64,000 nucleotides of DNA from assembly GCA_011317545.1 (NCBI GenBank), contig WUJK01000004.1, forward strand, positions 2,418,001 to 2,482,000. Reading direction: 5' to 3'. Positions 1 through 10,991 of the stretch are shown piece by piece (the first letter of the stretch is position 1; each line of letters starts with the position of its first letter). The translations under genes and the position numbers were made by a program. Origin of the DNA: Coniella vitis. Lineage: Eukaryota > Ascomycota > Sordariomycetes > Diaporthales > Schizoparmaceae. The notes under the pieces are model-generated. The model was not told the DNA's origin, did not search any database, and saw only the letters and a list, made by a program, of their open reading frames with translations.

Positions 1-110
1 TCCCTCCAGACTCTGCCGACCTAACCCGAGATACCCATCCTTTCCCTCCCATCCTCTCCACACTCCTCCGACCACCACAGAAAAGAAAGAGAGAGAAAAA
101 AAAAAAAAAA
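1..110 (+). promoter_or_regulatory. 5' leader of the Sqt1-like gene
   Basis: Short pyrimidine-rich stretch followed by an A-rich run (about 17 A) directly before the ATG at 111. This resembles the leader of a well-expressed fungal gene. The upstream promoter lies outside the window. Confidence 0.4.
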
Positions 111-1718
111 ATGTCCGCCAACCACCCCTACCAAGACCCCGCAGCGGGCGACCAAGAAGAGCAGGACATGGTCGACATGGACGAAGTCGCCGAAGAAATC
201 GCAGCCGAGAACGAAGATGGCGACATTGACATGTCCGAGCCCGACGAGGACGACGAGCACGAGGAAGTTCATCTCGTCAACAACTCGATTGCCTACTTTG
301 ACACACACAAGGACTCCATCTTTGCCATTGCCCAGCACCCGACGAACCCAAACATCATCGCCACGGGCGGCAGCGAGGGCGACGCCGACGACGCACCAGG
401 AAAGGGCTACGTGCTCGTGATCCCAGAGAACCTCCAAAACGACGACAACAGACCCGTTCTGCCCCCGAGCTACGCCGCCGACCCTGCCGCTGCCGCGCGC
501 GAGCTCGCCACGCAGAGAGAAAACACCCAGATACAGCCTGCCTTTTCCATCGACGGCCACACAGACTCCATCAACGCGCTCGCCTTCACGCTCCCCAACG
601 GCGACTTCTTGGTGTCGGGCGGCCTGGATGGACGGCTGAGGGCGTACAAGATCGACGCGGCAGCCAACACGCAGCCGCGCTTCGCCTTTGTCGGCGAGAG
701 CCAGGAGGTCCCCGAGATCAACTGGCTCGCGCCCTGCCCCAACACAGACTACCCCAACGCCATTGCGCTGGGAGCCTCGGACGGCTCGGTCTGGGTCTAC
801 ACCATTGACCCTTCGGACGCGGCGACTCCTCTGCAGATTGTCCAGACCTACTTTCTCCACACCACCTCGTGCACAGCCGGCGCATGGACGCCAGACGGAA
901 CACTGTTGGCAACGGTCGATGAAGACAGCAGCCTGTACGTTTGGGACGTCTGGGGCCTCGCGGCGGCCAAGGGTGTGGTTGGCGACAATGGCCAGACGGT
1001 CGTGTCTCTTACCGGCCAGGACCAGCGGTTCGAGGTCGAGGGCGGCCTCTACTCTGTCGCGGTCGAGCCAAGAGGCGGTTACCTCGCAGTGGGCGGTGCG
1101 GGAGGCGCCATCCGAATTGTCGGTCTCCCCAGAATCTCAGAGCAAACGGCAGGCGCCGCACCACAAGCAGGGTCGAAAGCAGCCAGGGCAAAGGGCAAGG
1201 CGGCGGGTGGGAAATCAGCCGGTGGAGATGCACAGGCCGGCCAGATCCTCGCGTCACTCGAGGTACAATCAGACAGCATTGAGACGCTCTCGTTTGCGCC
1301 CGCGTCAGCAACAGCTCCCCTGCTCGCTGCTGGGTCCGTGGATGGCAGCATATCCGTGTTTGACCCCAGCCGGCAATTCAACCTGCGGCGCAACATCCAG
1401 GGCGCGCACGAGGACTTTAGCGTCGTGAAAGTGGAGTGGGTGAAGCAGCCGCAAGGCTCAGGACCAGGAGCTGCAGCAGCACAGCAATGGCTGCTTACCA
1501 GCTGCGGCATGGATGGTGTGGTGCGGAGGTGGAACCTGCAAGGCGCGACGCCCTCGCAGCATGCGCCCAACGCTGCGGTGGCGGGTCTGGAGAAGGAGTG
1601 GAGAGGCCACCGCGGAGACGGCGAGGGCGGTGGTGTTTTGGGATTTGTGCAGGGCGTTGACGGCAAGCGGATTGTGACGGCGGGCGATGATGGGTTGGCC
1701 TTGGTTTTTGAGGTATAG
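111..1718 (+). CDS. sqt1: WD40 ribosome-assembly protein, Sqt1/AAMP family
   Basis: Single-exon gene of 535 aa. The N-terminus (about residues 15-50) is strongly acidic and is followed by WD40 blades. Recognisable blade cores include HKDSIFAIAQHP near residue 65, GHTDSINALAF near 148, a blade ending SSLYVWD near 280, and a C-terminal blade with the RIVTAGDDG strand. An Ala/Lys/Gly-rich insertion (about residues 345-375) interrupts the propeller. In yeast, Sqt1 is the dedicated chaperone of ribosomal protein Rpl10/uL16, and the acidic N-terminus plus an eight-blade propeller fit that family. The start is the first ATG after an A-rich leader, and length matches the family. Its 3' end faces that of the SR-protein gene downstream (convergent). 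Assignment to Sqt1/AAMP rather than another WD40 family rests on the acidic head and the SIAYFDTHKDSIFAIAQHP opening. Confidence 0.88.
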   Translation: MSANHPYQDPAAGDQEEQDMVDMDEVAEEIAAENEDGDIDMSEPDEDDEHEEVHLVNNSIAYFDTHKDSIFAIAQHPTNPNIIATGGSEGDADDAPGKGYVLVIPENLQNDDNRPVLPPSYAADPAAAARELATQRENTQIQPAFSIDGHTDSINALAFTLPNGDFLVSGGLDGRLRAYKIDAAANTQPRFAFVGESQEVPEINWLAPCPNTDYPNAIALGASDGSVWVYTIDPSDAATPLQIVQTYFLHTTSCTAGAWTPDGTLLATVDEDSSLYVWDVWGLAAAKGVVGDNGQTVVSLTGQDQRFEVEGGLYSVAVEPRGGYLAVGGAGGAIRIVGLPRISEQTAGAAPQAGSKAARAKGKAAGGKSAGGDAQAGQILASLEVQSDSIETLSFAPASATAPLLAAGSVDGSISVFDPSRQFNLRRNIQGAHEDFSVVKVEWVKQPQGSGPGAAAAQQWLLTSCGMDGVVRRWNLQGATPSQHAPNAAVAGLEKEWRGHRGDGEGGGVLGFVQGVDGKRIVTAGDDGLALVFEV

Positions 1719-1780
1719 GTCAATGTCTACGTATTATAGCATGTGACTACAGAAGCCATACGAATTTGGGTTACGACCCC

Positions 1781-1811
<31 letters not shown>

Positions 1812-2262
1812 CATAAACAGAACACGGCATGAGGGGATTGTGCGCTGCAAATTGTTGTTGAGAGTCTTGTCGTCGCTGCTATGTTGGAATTTCTCTAACC
1901 CATGTGATGAGGCAGTTTGTTGTGCTCGATACCATCTCGATTGCTGGCCATTCCTTCCCATCGAACTTCGACTTCCGCAGCTTGGCCTAATTTGTAACTG
2001 CCCTCAGTAATCAGCCTCTTGATTCTACCACAACAAAAGTAATGTGAAAGCGACATGGCAGCCCGGGAATGCCACGAGGCTGTGCCTCCATATTGTCAGA
2101 TATGGGAGCCTGTGCTCATCGCATGTGACCAGACCGTTTGCGAGGGTGAAGAAGCAGGCCTGTAGAGCAGGTTCGGTGAGTAATGGACGACAGGCGAAAG
2201 GGACGATTTCCGCCGTCAGACCACGAAAATCCCAAGCACCGCGCACCATTCCGACATGGTTC

Positions 2263-2296
<34 letters not shown>

Positions 2297-2742
2297 AGAT
2301 TCCATTCCTTCCTTCTAATTTCTGATGTCTTCATTTGCTCTTGTGGCCAACCCAACCAATAATAGCCTTGTGAGTCCCTCGCTCCTCGCAGCTTGATTCT
2401 AGCACTCTGTGTTCATCAGTGGCAACATCTTGCCGTGAGAAAAAGAGGAAACTGAAGGCATGAGTCAGCAGGGTCGGCCAACATACCATCCAAGCCTCTT
2501 ATCCAGCCCTCAAACGCAGTTTGCCAAAGTTTTTCGGTCGGTCAGTAAGGTCGCCGCCCTCAAAGGGAGTCGAGCAGGTAATCAGCATGAACACCCAATA
2601 ATAGTGCCTCCCTAACCCAGCATATATCGAGCGGGCCCATCTGCAATTGCCGAATTGCGTACCATGTGCACAATGCCAGGATAGCCATCGGCTAGCTATC
2701 CAGACACGTATAGATTTTCAATCCTCGCCACTCTGCAACTCT
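1719..2742. other. convergent intergenic region with C12T23 tract and (GT)n microsatellite
   Basis: About 1 kb between two convergent stop codons, so it should hold both 3' UTRs. A 12-C run (1777-1788) passes directly into a 23-T run (1789-1811). A GT dinucleotide repeat spans about 2264-2294. No credible reading frame was seen. Confidence 0.7.
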
Positions 2743-3814
2743 TTAACGGTGACTTTTGCGATCCCTTGAGCGGCTCCTTGCTCCTCGACGACCCCCATGG
2801 CTGCCGTAGCTGTCGCGACTGGGGCTTCGTCGCCGTTCGTAGTCATCATTGTGTCGCCTGCCTCTTCCCCGCCGCGAAGGCGGTGGACTCCGCGATCTAC
2901 TGCGAGAGTACGAGGGAGATCGCGTTCGGTACCGCCCACCTCTAGCAGAAGGGGCTGGAGATCTTGATCTGGATCTTGATGTGGATCTTGGCCGCCAAGT
3001 ATCAGAGGAAGGAGGTGCACCACGGCCATACCGACCTCCTCCGCGCGGCCCGCGACCACGTGCACCACTCTCAAATCCTGAAGGGCCTCGAGGACCACGA
3101 CCTCCACGATTAGGAGGTGGAAGCCTGGGATCATAATTGGCTCCACGAGTCGCGGTCGGCGGCGGAGCAGAGAATTTGCGGCGTGGCAGAACGATCGAGA
3201 CACTGATGGTGGCACCGTCAAGTTGTGCCTCGTGCATATGTGCGATAGCTGATTCAGCGTCGGCTTCGTTGACGTATAGAATATAGGCGGCTCCGCGGTT
3301 GGTACCATCTGGAAGTAAAGATGCATTAGCGATGGTTCAAAGACCCAATAGGGCAGGGGGATCTCACATTGACGGCTCAGAGGCACGTCCATGTCGTCGA
3401 TGTCACCATATTGGCTGAATATTTCACGCAAGTGCTCCTCGGTAACATTCTTTGTCAGTCGTTCGACAACAATCTGCCCGTCCAAGTCAGTAACAGCAAA
3501 CATCAAGGCCTACAGAGGATTCAACAGACCTTGGTGCTTCTCAAAGGGCTCTCGCTGCGTGACCGGCTTCGACCACGGCTCAGGCTGCGCATCCTGCTGT
3601 CTGCTTTGCTTCTGCTACGACTGCGGCTCCGGCTGTGGCTTTCGCGGGTTCGGCCATTGCGAGGTGAGGGGGAGCGATAGTCCCTCGAAGGCGAGCGATG
3701 TCGCGAATACGACCGAGAGCGTGTGTGTGAACGGTAGGAACGGGGCCGGCTGCGCGAGCGAGACTCTTGATTACGAGATAGCGATCGCGACCGCGACCGC
3801 GATCTTGAAGCCAT
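2743..3814 (-). CDS. RNPS1-like SR-rich RNA-binding protein (RRM)
   Basis: Three exons: 3814-3530, 3473-3368 and 3308-2743, joined in phase to give 318 aa. Residues 2-95 are an Arg/Ser repeat domain opening MASRSRSRSRSLSRN. An RRM follows at about 96-172. The RNP2-type strand IVVERLTKNVTEEHL begins exon 2, and the RNP1-type strand RGAAYILYV spans exon 3. After it come Pro/Arg/Gly-rich and second RS-rich tails. The sequence pattern VERLTKNVTEEHLREIFSQYG is characteristic of RNPS1, a component of the ASAP/PSAP complexes and the exon-junction complex that acts in splicing and mRNA quality control in the nucleus. Intron 1 (3474-3529) has donor GTCTGT, a weak but usable site, with a CTGAC branch. 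Intron 2 is 3309-3367. The start is the MASRS ATG; an in-frame ATG 13 codons upstream would add hydrophobic residues atypical of the family. Confidence 0.87.
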
Positions 3815-5023
3815 TGTGAATAAGATCAGTGGTTGCGGTGCAACGCTGGACAATTCCTACTAAGAGTAGATGAGAGGCGAAGAGTGAGAGCCGCGTAAAC
3901 TTTCTGGCGCGCAGGTGTCGCGCTCTGCAGCCCGCCGTTCGCCTTGTGGAGCTTGGGTAGCAGGGGTTAAAAGTGGCAGGCAGGTTAGGCGGTGGGCTGC
4001 CCCAGCAATGACGCCAGAGCATCTGCCGGGCTTCAAGGGTTAGGGTTGGTTTTTCCTCCTCAACTGTAGCTACTCACAAGGTTTGAGATGGTTCGTTTTC
4101 CACAATACATTCAAGTTCTAGGGTCTGATGTCTCTTACGGCAGAGTCAACGAGCTTTCGAATCACCAGTCAGCATACGTGTAGTAGCACACAGTTCTTCA
4201 AATCCTTTCTCTGAGACAAGGTTAAGGGCCGTTGCAGATGGATTCCGAATGCAATCTCCTGGTGTCGCGGACGATGCTTTTTCTAGGCACAACCTCGTCA
4301 AACCACTCAAGATTATTCTTGTTCTACTCGACAGGAGAGTGCGACCTGACGCAAAGAGCGGGGAGGATTCCAGGCACGCAACACAAACCCGTATAGCTGC
4401 AACACTTCACAATGCAGCCATACCTAGCCAACTCGAAGCAAACAGCAGGCCACGGATTTACAATATGCCCCTGGCCAGGCGAGGCTCCTTCCTGGCTGTA
4501 AAACATGACAGAGCCGTTTTGATGCGTTCAATCAAGGAGGAAATGCTCTGAGATAGAATTAAAGCCCAAGGCCACGTCTACAAGAACTTGGGCCGCACAA
4601 GACGTACAAGGCATTGGTGACGTCTGCGGCCTTCAGGCATGGCTGGATGCCATGCGACTTGCCTTTGCTCGTTCAGCTTCGTGCAACGGCAGCTACGTTG
4701 TAGGTGTACGCCCTGCGCCTTCCAAAATATTTGGAACGCACAAACCATCAAGCCCAGCAACCAAGCCAGGCTACACTGCTGCCTGTGAAGGCCTTTCTCT
4801 TCCTATCTATGTGCCTGGGGACAACCAGAGTTGGCCCATATCGCTGTTCTTGCTCCCAGTTCCCAGCTCTCCTTTGGCAGAACCTGGCCTTCCTCCTCGA
4901 CTGTTTTATTCACATCCCCCTCGTGACCTCGTACTCGAACTCTGCAGCCTGCGTAGATCTCATTGTTACATACCATCCGCTTGTCGCCCCGAAGGAGATT
5001 TCTGCTCTCGGCGATTGACAGGA
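3815..5023. promoter_or_regulatory. divergent promoter region (SR-protein gene / glucanase gene)
   Basis: About 1.2 kb between divergent starts. It must hold the promoters and 5' UTRs of both genes. Several open frames cross it but none has family resemblance. A telobox-like sequence lies near the SR-gene end and is listed separately. Confidence 0.6.
4037..4047 (+). promoter_or_regulatory. telobox-like GGGTTAGGGTT in the SR-gene promoter
   Basis: One and a half copies of TTAGGG sit about 220 bp upstream of the RNPS1-like start codon. In several ascomycetes, Tbf1-type factors bind TTAGGGTT in promoters of RNA-processing and ribosome genes. That this site is used here is inference only. Confidence 0.25.
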
Positions 5024-7625
5024 ATGCACTGCCAGTTATGGATCGTGGCCGGCCTTGTCCAGACAGCCTTGGCCTACTGGATGGAGGACATTGCTCACCA
5101 AGGCATTGCCTCGTTCAATCCCGACCCGTCCTCTTACCAGGTCTTCAGAAACGTCAAGGACTATGGCGCAGTTGGAGACGGCGTGGCTGATGACACTGCT
5201 GCCATCAACTACGCCATCAGTGCCGGTGATCGATGCGGCTTTGACGGAGCATGCGTGGGCTCTACCACCACTCCTGCTACGGTTTACTTTCCTGCCGGGT
5301 AAAAACCCCTCCAATTAACGATACCATGCATGGCCAGGAACGCAGGATACCAGAAGCTGACGTCGCTACAGAACGTATCTTATATCCTCGGCCATCTTAG
5401 ATCTCTACTACACCCAATTGATCGGAGACCCTACCGCCATGCCCGTCATCAAAGCAACAGCCAACTTCGACCTTGACGACGGTATCGGTGTTATTGACGG
5501 AGACAAGTACAATCTGACCACCGGTCAACTTGACTATCTCGATACGAATGTCTTTTGCCGTCAAATCCGCAATCTGGTCATTGACACCACCAACCTAGCC
5601 CCGGATGTCAACATAGCAGCCGTGCATTGGCCTTCAGCCCAAGCTACCTCTATACAAAACGTCGTCTTCCGACTCTCTGAAGAAACAGGCAATAAGCACA
5701 TTGGAATATTCATGGAGGGCGGCAGCGGAGGCTATCTTGGCGACATCGTCTTTTGGGGCGGCCACATCGGGGCTCAGTTTGGCAACCAACAGTACACGAC
5801 GCGCAACTTGACCTTCTACAATTGCCAAACCGCGATTCAACAGCTGTGGGACTGGTTTTGGATCTACAAAGATCTGACCATTACGAATTGCGGCGTAGGA
5901 ATCAACATGACGGCGTCTTCTGTCGGCTCCGCCATCATTCTGGACAGCGTATTCTACGGAACCACAATAGGTATTGCAACCAACACCAGTGGCGCGGCTC
6001 CTGGAAACATGCAGAGCCAAGGCTCAATCATCATGGAACGAGTCAACTTCGTCAATGTCGAGTCCATCCTACAAGATACCACAAATTTCGAGGTCATCCA
6101 AGATTCGGGCTACAATGCAACCTACATAACTGGATATATCCTGGTGTGTTTCCTTGATATTGTGCACAGCGTATTGCCATCTTTAACTGTGGCTAACCAC
6201 GTTTCAGGGCAATGTCTACACGCCAGGTGGTCCCGAGTATGTCTTTACCGGACCCGGAAACAACTCCTGGTTTGTTTCTCCTTCAGCACTCGAGGATGGT
6301 AATCGTTACTATGCACGCTCCAAGCCACAGTACGAAGACGTACCCGCAAGTCTCTTTTACTCCCCACGCAGCTTTGGTGCCAAGGGCGACGGGATCAATG
6401 ATGACACAGATGCTCTCAATTACTTCTTCCAATTCATCTCAAGCTGCTTCAACCAAGGGTGCGTCGGGTTTGTGGATGCGGGCTACTACAGAGTGACAGA
6501 TACAATCCTCTTTTCAGGCAGCTCTCGCATCGTTGGTGAAGCCCTGGCATCGGTACTCATGGGCTCAGGCCCGAATTTCTCCGACACGAACAATCCACGT
6601 CCGGTGGTGCAGGTAGGACAACCTGGGCAGGAGGGTTATATTGAGTGGAGTGACATGTTTGTCTCGACTCAGGGTGCTACTGCAGGCGCTGTCCTCATCG
6701 AATACAATCTTGAGGATTGCTCTTGCCAGGCTGAACCATCGGCTATGTGGGATGTGCATATCCGTGTCGGTGGTTTCGCAGGATCCCAACTTCAGCGAGA
6801 TCAATGCATCAACACACCAGATGAAGTTGATGTCATTGAGCTTAAGTGTGTCGCTGCCTACATGGGAATGCATATCACAGCAGCAGCTTCGGGTTTGTAC
6901 ATGGAGAACAATTGGTTCTGGGTGGCTGAGTAAGTACCATTTTGGCTGTCGTTGCGGTACAGCAATTGTCTAGATACGCATAAACTGATTACCGGCACAG
7001 TCACGATATCGAAGACTACAACAACACACCCATTTCCGTCTATGGTGGCCGCGGCTTCCTCATCGAATCTCGCTCAGGCCCCATTTGGGCTTATGCATCT
7101 GCCTCTGAACACTGGACTCTGTATCAGTACCAGTTACACGGGGCTGGTAATGTCTACATGGGCCAGATACAGACTGAAACACCATACTACCAGCCTAATC
7201 CTCCAGCCCCTTATCCATTCGATAATGTCAGTACAACTCTCAACGATCCGGATTTTGACCACGAATGTGCGGTGCTTGACTCGGGAGGCATTATCTCTGG
7301 TGCCAATGTCACAGCACCATGTCGTATGGCCTGGGCATTGCGAATCATTGACAGCAGTGATGTGGTGGTGTATGGTGCAGGCCTGTACAGCTTCTTCAAC
7401 AATTACAACACTACCTGCAGCGATGGCCCATACGGCGGCTCAAAGAGGTGCCAGTCTCGCCTCGTCTGGATTGAGGATGTCTTGGGCACATCAGAGAACG
7501 TCATACTTTATGACCTCTATACCATTGGTACGATCAGCATGGTCACTAATGACGGAGCTGATGTTGCTCTTTGGAAGGACAATTGGAATGTCTTTGGGGA
7601 GTCGTTGGCACTGTTTCAAACGTAG
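5024..7625 (+). CDS. secreted GH55-type exo-beta-1,3-glucanase
   Basis: Four exons (5024-5298, 5372-6143, 6208-6929, 7001-7625) join in phase to 797 aa, the usual length of GH55 exo-beta-1,3-glucanases. The N-terminus MHCQLWIVAGLVQTALA looks like a signal peptide, so the enzyme should be secreted. Two pectate-lyase-3 beta-helix domains are seen. The first opens VKDYGAVGDGVADDTAAINYA (about residues 48-68), the second SPRSFGAKGDGINDDTDALN (about 405-425). The paired GDG..DDT motifs are diagnostic of this tandem beta-helix family. Introns are 55-75 bp with GT/AG ends, and intron 1 contains a GCTGACG branch site. GH55 enzymes release glucose from beta-1,3-glucan of fungal or algal walls, so roles in wall remodelling, nutrition or mycoparasitism are possible. 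An open frame extends upstream to 4652, but only the 5024 start puts the hydrophobic leader at the N-terminus. Confidence 0.9.
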
Positions 7626-8889
7626 CCAGAGGACTCCGATATAGATATGAACGAGTTTGGTTGGCGAATCTACATGCCCTAGCGAGGAAATGGAGGGGAA
7701 TGGAAATGCCGGATTTTTGGTGGGACCGAGAAATATTTTGCTTTGTGGGATCAAAGGGAGTAGTATGATGCATATCGTGGCGTTTTTAGAGGTTGGCGAG
7801 ACTGCATTTACATTTACGATTGGGATGTTGGGGTTGAATGACCACCTACGGCGAATTTCTTTCCAAGTCCAAGCACAAAAGACCGGAAGAAAAGGCCTGT
7901 GGCAGATAGCTCACAGTAATGAAAGATTGATACGTAAAAGCCGATTCACACATTGCAACTGCTTTAAGATAGACACTGGTCGGTCGCCTCAAACACTTCA
8001 TAGTGATTGATTCTTGTTAAGTTGATATTGTACTTGCACAGACATCAGCTTCTTTGAGCATTTGACTTTTTGCTGTGGACGCAACCAGTTCTGAGAATGA
8101 ATGTCCGAGAAGGGATAACTGCTCGCGAGTGTCTAGTATCACTGCATGGCTGAGGCCTCTTTAGACTTTTCCAATAACCTGGATATGGAAAGTCAAGTCA
8201 CGTACCTATGGCGCTGAGAAAGGTCCTTTTTTCCAAGATCCAGATTGTCCCAAGATTATCTCAAGGAGGGAACGATGATGTATCCCCCGGTCGTCTTGGA
8301 CCCTGCATATTGGCTGACGGAATCTAGGGGTCTGTCTCTTGGCCCATCCCTGTCCATGTGGCAGCCTATCAGCCCAAGTAGCCATGTACCGCTATAAGGA
8401 GCAGAAAAATCCATGTTATTCCATTGGCTGCAGGCCTCACCCCCCAACGGATCCGCAAGCCTTTTGACGTCATTCGCGCTGGTGATCGACTGTGAGAACA
8501 CCTTTTTGTGGTGATGGTGTGGTTGCCCAAAGCAAGTTTTGAGGACTCGCGATGATGCTGCTGTACGTATTGTCTGACTTGGGGGTGGCTCTGCAAAAGG
8601 GCTGAATTACATGGGATGAGGAGAAGAAAGAAGGCCTGGAGATGCTCAGATATATGGGCGAGGATGCTTGTCTCTTGGATAGTATCTTGGCTCTACTTAC
8701 CCCAGATTCTTTCCACCTTTTCCATATTCTCTCTATTTTAACAAGACCACCAACAATTACAATCCATCTACCTGGCCCTCTTCTTTTCTCCACTCCAGTG
8801 TTCTTATATCCCAAGATCCGTGCACCAAAACCCCCCCCCTCCCCCTCCCCCTCCTCAAATCATCACAACAAAAACCACCACCCAAAAAA
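7626..8889. promoter_or_regulatory. glucanase 3' region and promoter of the coiled-coil gene
   Basis: About 1.26 kb between tandem genes. The last 120 bp are pyrimidine-rich, including a 9-C run at 8831-8839 and CCCCCTCC repeats ending in CAAC/ACCACCC just before the ATG. This is typical of a strong fungal core promoter and leader. No gene was seen. Confidence 0.55.
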
Positions 8890-9508
8890 ATGCCCTTCTT
8901 TTCCCGCCGCGAAGAAGAAGTCGAGCCCGAGCCCGTCTACGAAGAGCCCGCCCAACACAAGCGCGGCGGCCTTCTCGGCTCCCTGCACCGCCGCGACCCT
9001 TCCCCAACACCGACCGCCTCCACCGCACGCACGGGGCGCACCAACGGCACCAACTCGACGTACCGCACCTCAAACTCACACGCGCACTCGACCTCCTCCT
9101 CCTCCGCGTCGCACAGCACGGAGCGGCCCTCGCGCGGCGCCGGCAGCCTGCTGCACAAGTTTGGCCGCGGCGGCCACGGCGGCGGCGAGGAACTCGACCC
9201 GAGCATCGTCCAGGCGCGCGAGCGCGTCATGAGCGCCGAGGCGGCGGAGCGGGAAGCAGATCGCGTGCTGGAGATGGCGCGGCGCGAGGTGCGTGAGGCG
9301 CGGGAAGAGGTCAAGAGGCTGGAGATGGAGGCCAAGGAGGAGGCGAGGCTGGCCAAGATCAAGCAGTACCATGCCAGAGAGGTTTCGAAGCGTGGCAAGG
9401 CGCTGGGTCGTAAGTTTTTGAAGAATCCTCCCTTCCTTCTAAGTGGCTGATGCGGGAATATGCTTTGCTAACACGTTGGTGTTGGTGTAACCAGGTCACG
9501 ACCTCTAA
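8890..9508 (+). CDS. small conserved-looking coiled-coil protein, function unknown
   Basis: Two exons (8890-9409 and 9495-9508) give 177 aa. The second exon is only 14 nt and encodes the end of a GRHDL C-terminus. The splice (GGTC|gtaagt ... aaccag|GTCACGAC) is clean and in phase. Residues 1-110 are polar and low in complexity: acidic EEEVEPEPVYEEP, basic KRGG, then Ser/Thr/Gly-rich. Residues about 115-165 form a heptad-like charged helix (ARERVMSAEAAEREADRVL and on) predicted to be a coiled coil. No catalytic motif, signal peptide or TM segment is seen. The layout of an MPFF head, coiled coil and KRGKALGRHD tail fits a type of short hypothetical protein familiar from Sordariomycetes, but I cannot name a function. 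The pyrimidine-rich leader suggests good expression. Confidence 0.78.
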
Positions 9509-10991
9509 ACAGCTCATCCTCCCATCACTTGTATGGGAACGAAGATGGAAAATCAAGACAACGCCACCGTGCATGTGGCGCTGTGGCCTTAATCACTCTC
9601 TCGCCATGTGGGAACAACTGTGTTGTTAACATGATCTTTATCAGCTCACGCGTTCTATTTCTACCATTTCCTTCTGTTTGTTACGAATGTTGTCTGCAAT
9701 TTCGGGTAGCGGGGAGTTGGGAAAACGTCTGCCTCTTGCTCTGTTATTTTTTTTTTTTTTTGAAAATATCACACACATTTTGCCCTTTTTATATACATGT
9801 GTCATGGTTAGATGTCTGGAACGTATTGAAACAAATTTCGCTACGCCTGCGCTGGCAATACTATGTACACAAAGTAACATGCAAGTTTTGCTGACATGTG
9901 TGCTTGACACAAGGGTCTCCATAAGGTGAATAGGATTATGATAAACACGCTAATAATGCTGGAGGCCCCCCATACCTTATACTGAGTTGCTCGGATGATG
10001 ATCCTTGGGTACTATTTCTGTTGGAAAAAGGAAGAAGACGCGTAACAGTACAACCCGAGACGCGGCTTAATTATGACTACAGCGGCCTGTCAAACAGATG
10101 ACGTGAATTTACCGATATGCGTTAATCCTACAGCATTCTCAGTCTCTTTTCCGCATCTTTGAATATATTGAAAAGCCTTGTGCTATATATTCATCACAGT
10201 CCATCGCGTATTCCCACATAACTCGCTCATCAACCCTGGAATGCTTCATTTATTAACGCCCGGCGCCCCGACACTCTAGCGTATTGTCACGGGATGCAGT
10301 TTTCCGGCAAACACAACATATAAACCGAAACAAGAAATGGTGAGCAGACGAGTAGACGAGTTACTACGCGAGCAATCCTGGCGCTCCACTCAACTCAAGA
10401 CCCTGATGGTATCAAGTGAGACGTCCGCCATTGCACCATGAATTGAGCCAGGAGATGTTGCACTGTGTAGTATTAATATGCTTGGAGTAGGACCAAAAGT
10501 GAGGGCCCCAGCTTGCGAAGGAAGCTTATACTCTATACCTGTTCTGAATCTAACCAATCATCCATGGTGAGATTTGTCAGACACTTGCGCAGGGTTCTTA
10601 GCGAAGGAGCGTGCGCTCTTACGGTATTATGTATATAACTAACAATAGGTGATATAGCCATCTTAAATTGATATCAATTCCTCCGGGGGGAGCCGGGTGA
10701 GAACGGTGGGGCAGGTGGGCGAAAGGATCCGAGAAGGATGAAAAGGATGTAAGATGGTCGACCATTCCTTGAGTCAACGAATCCGGTCGCGAGGGTATAA
10801 GCCTTGCATACAGAGTGCTAAGGCATGATTGACATACGTAGACCCGAACGTTATCAGCGTGCGAAGTATCATGAAATACAGTGATATTTGTACAATGATG
10901 AAACCGCAACTTCTATGAGCTAAAAGAGGACATGAGGGTTGAATCGGAACCATAATCCTTGCAGATGGTGTGACATATCTTTCTCATCGAC
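9509..10991. other. convergent intergenic region, no gene seen
   Basis: About 1.5 kb between the 3' ends of the coiled-coil gene and the P450 gene. It contains a T-rich run near 9750 and otherwise mixed sequence. Short open frames have no coding character. An eroded remnant of something older cannot be excluded. Confidence 0.55.

Noticed and set aside
1734..1961. Minus-strand frame with a poly-Lys run
   Set aside because: The Lys run is just the translated T23 homopolymer in a 3' intergenic region.
4652..5023. Upstream in-frame extension of the glucanase gene
   Set aside because: It would bury the hydrophobic signal peptide about 125 residues inside the protein. The extension has no domain features and the family starts at the signal peptide.
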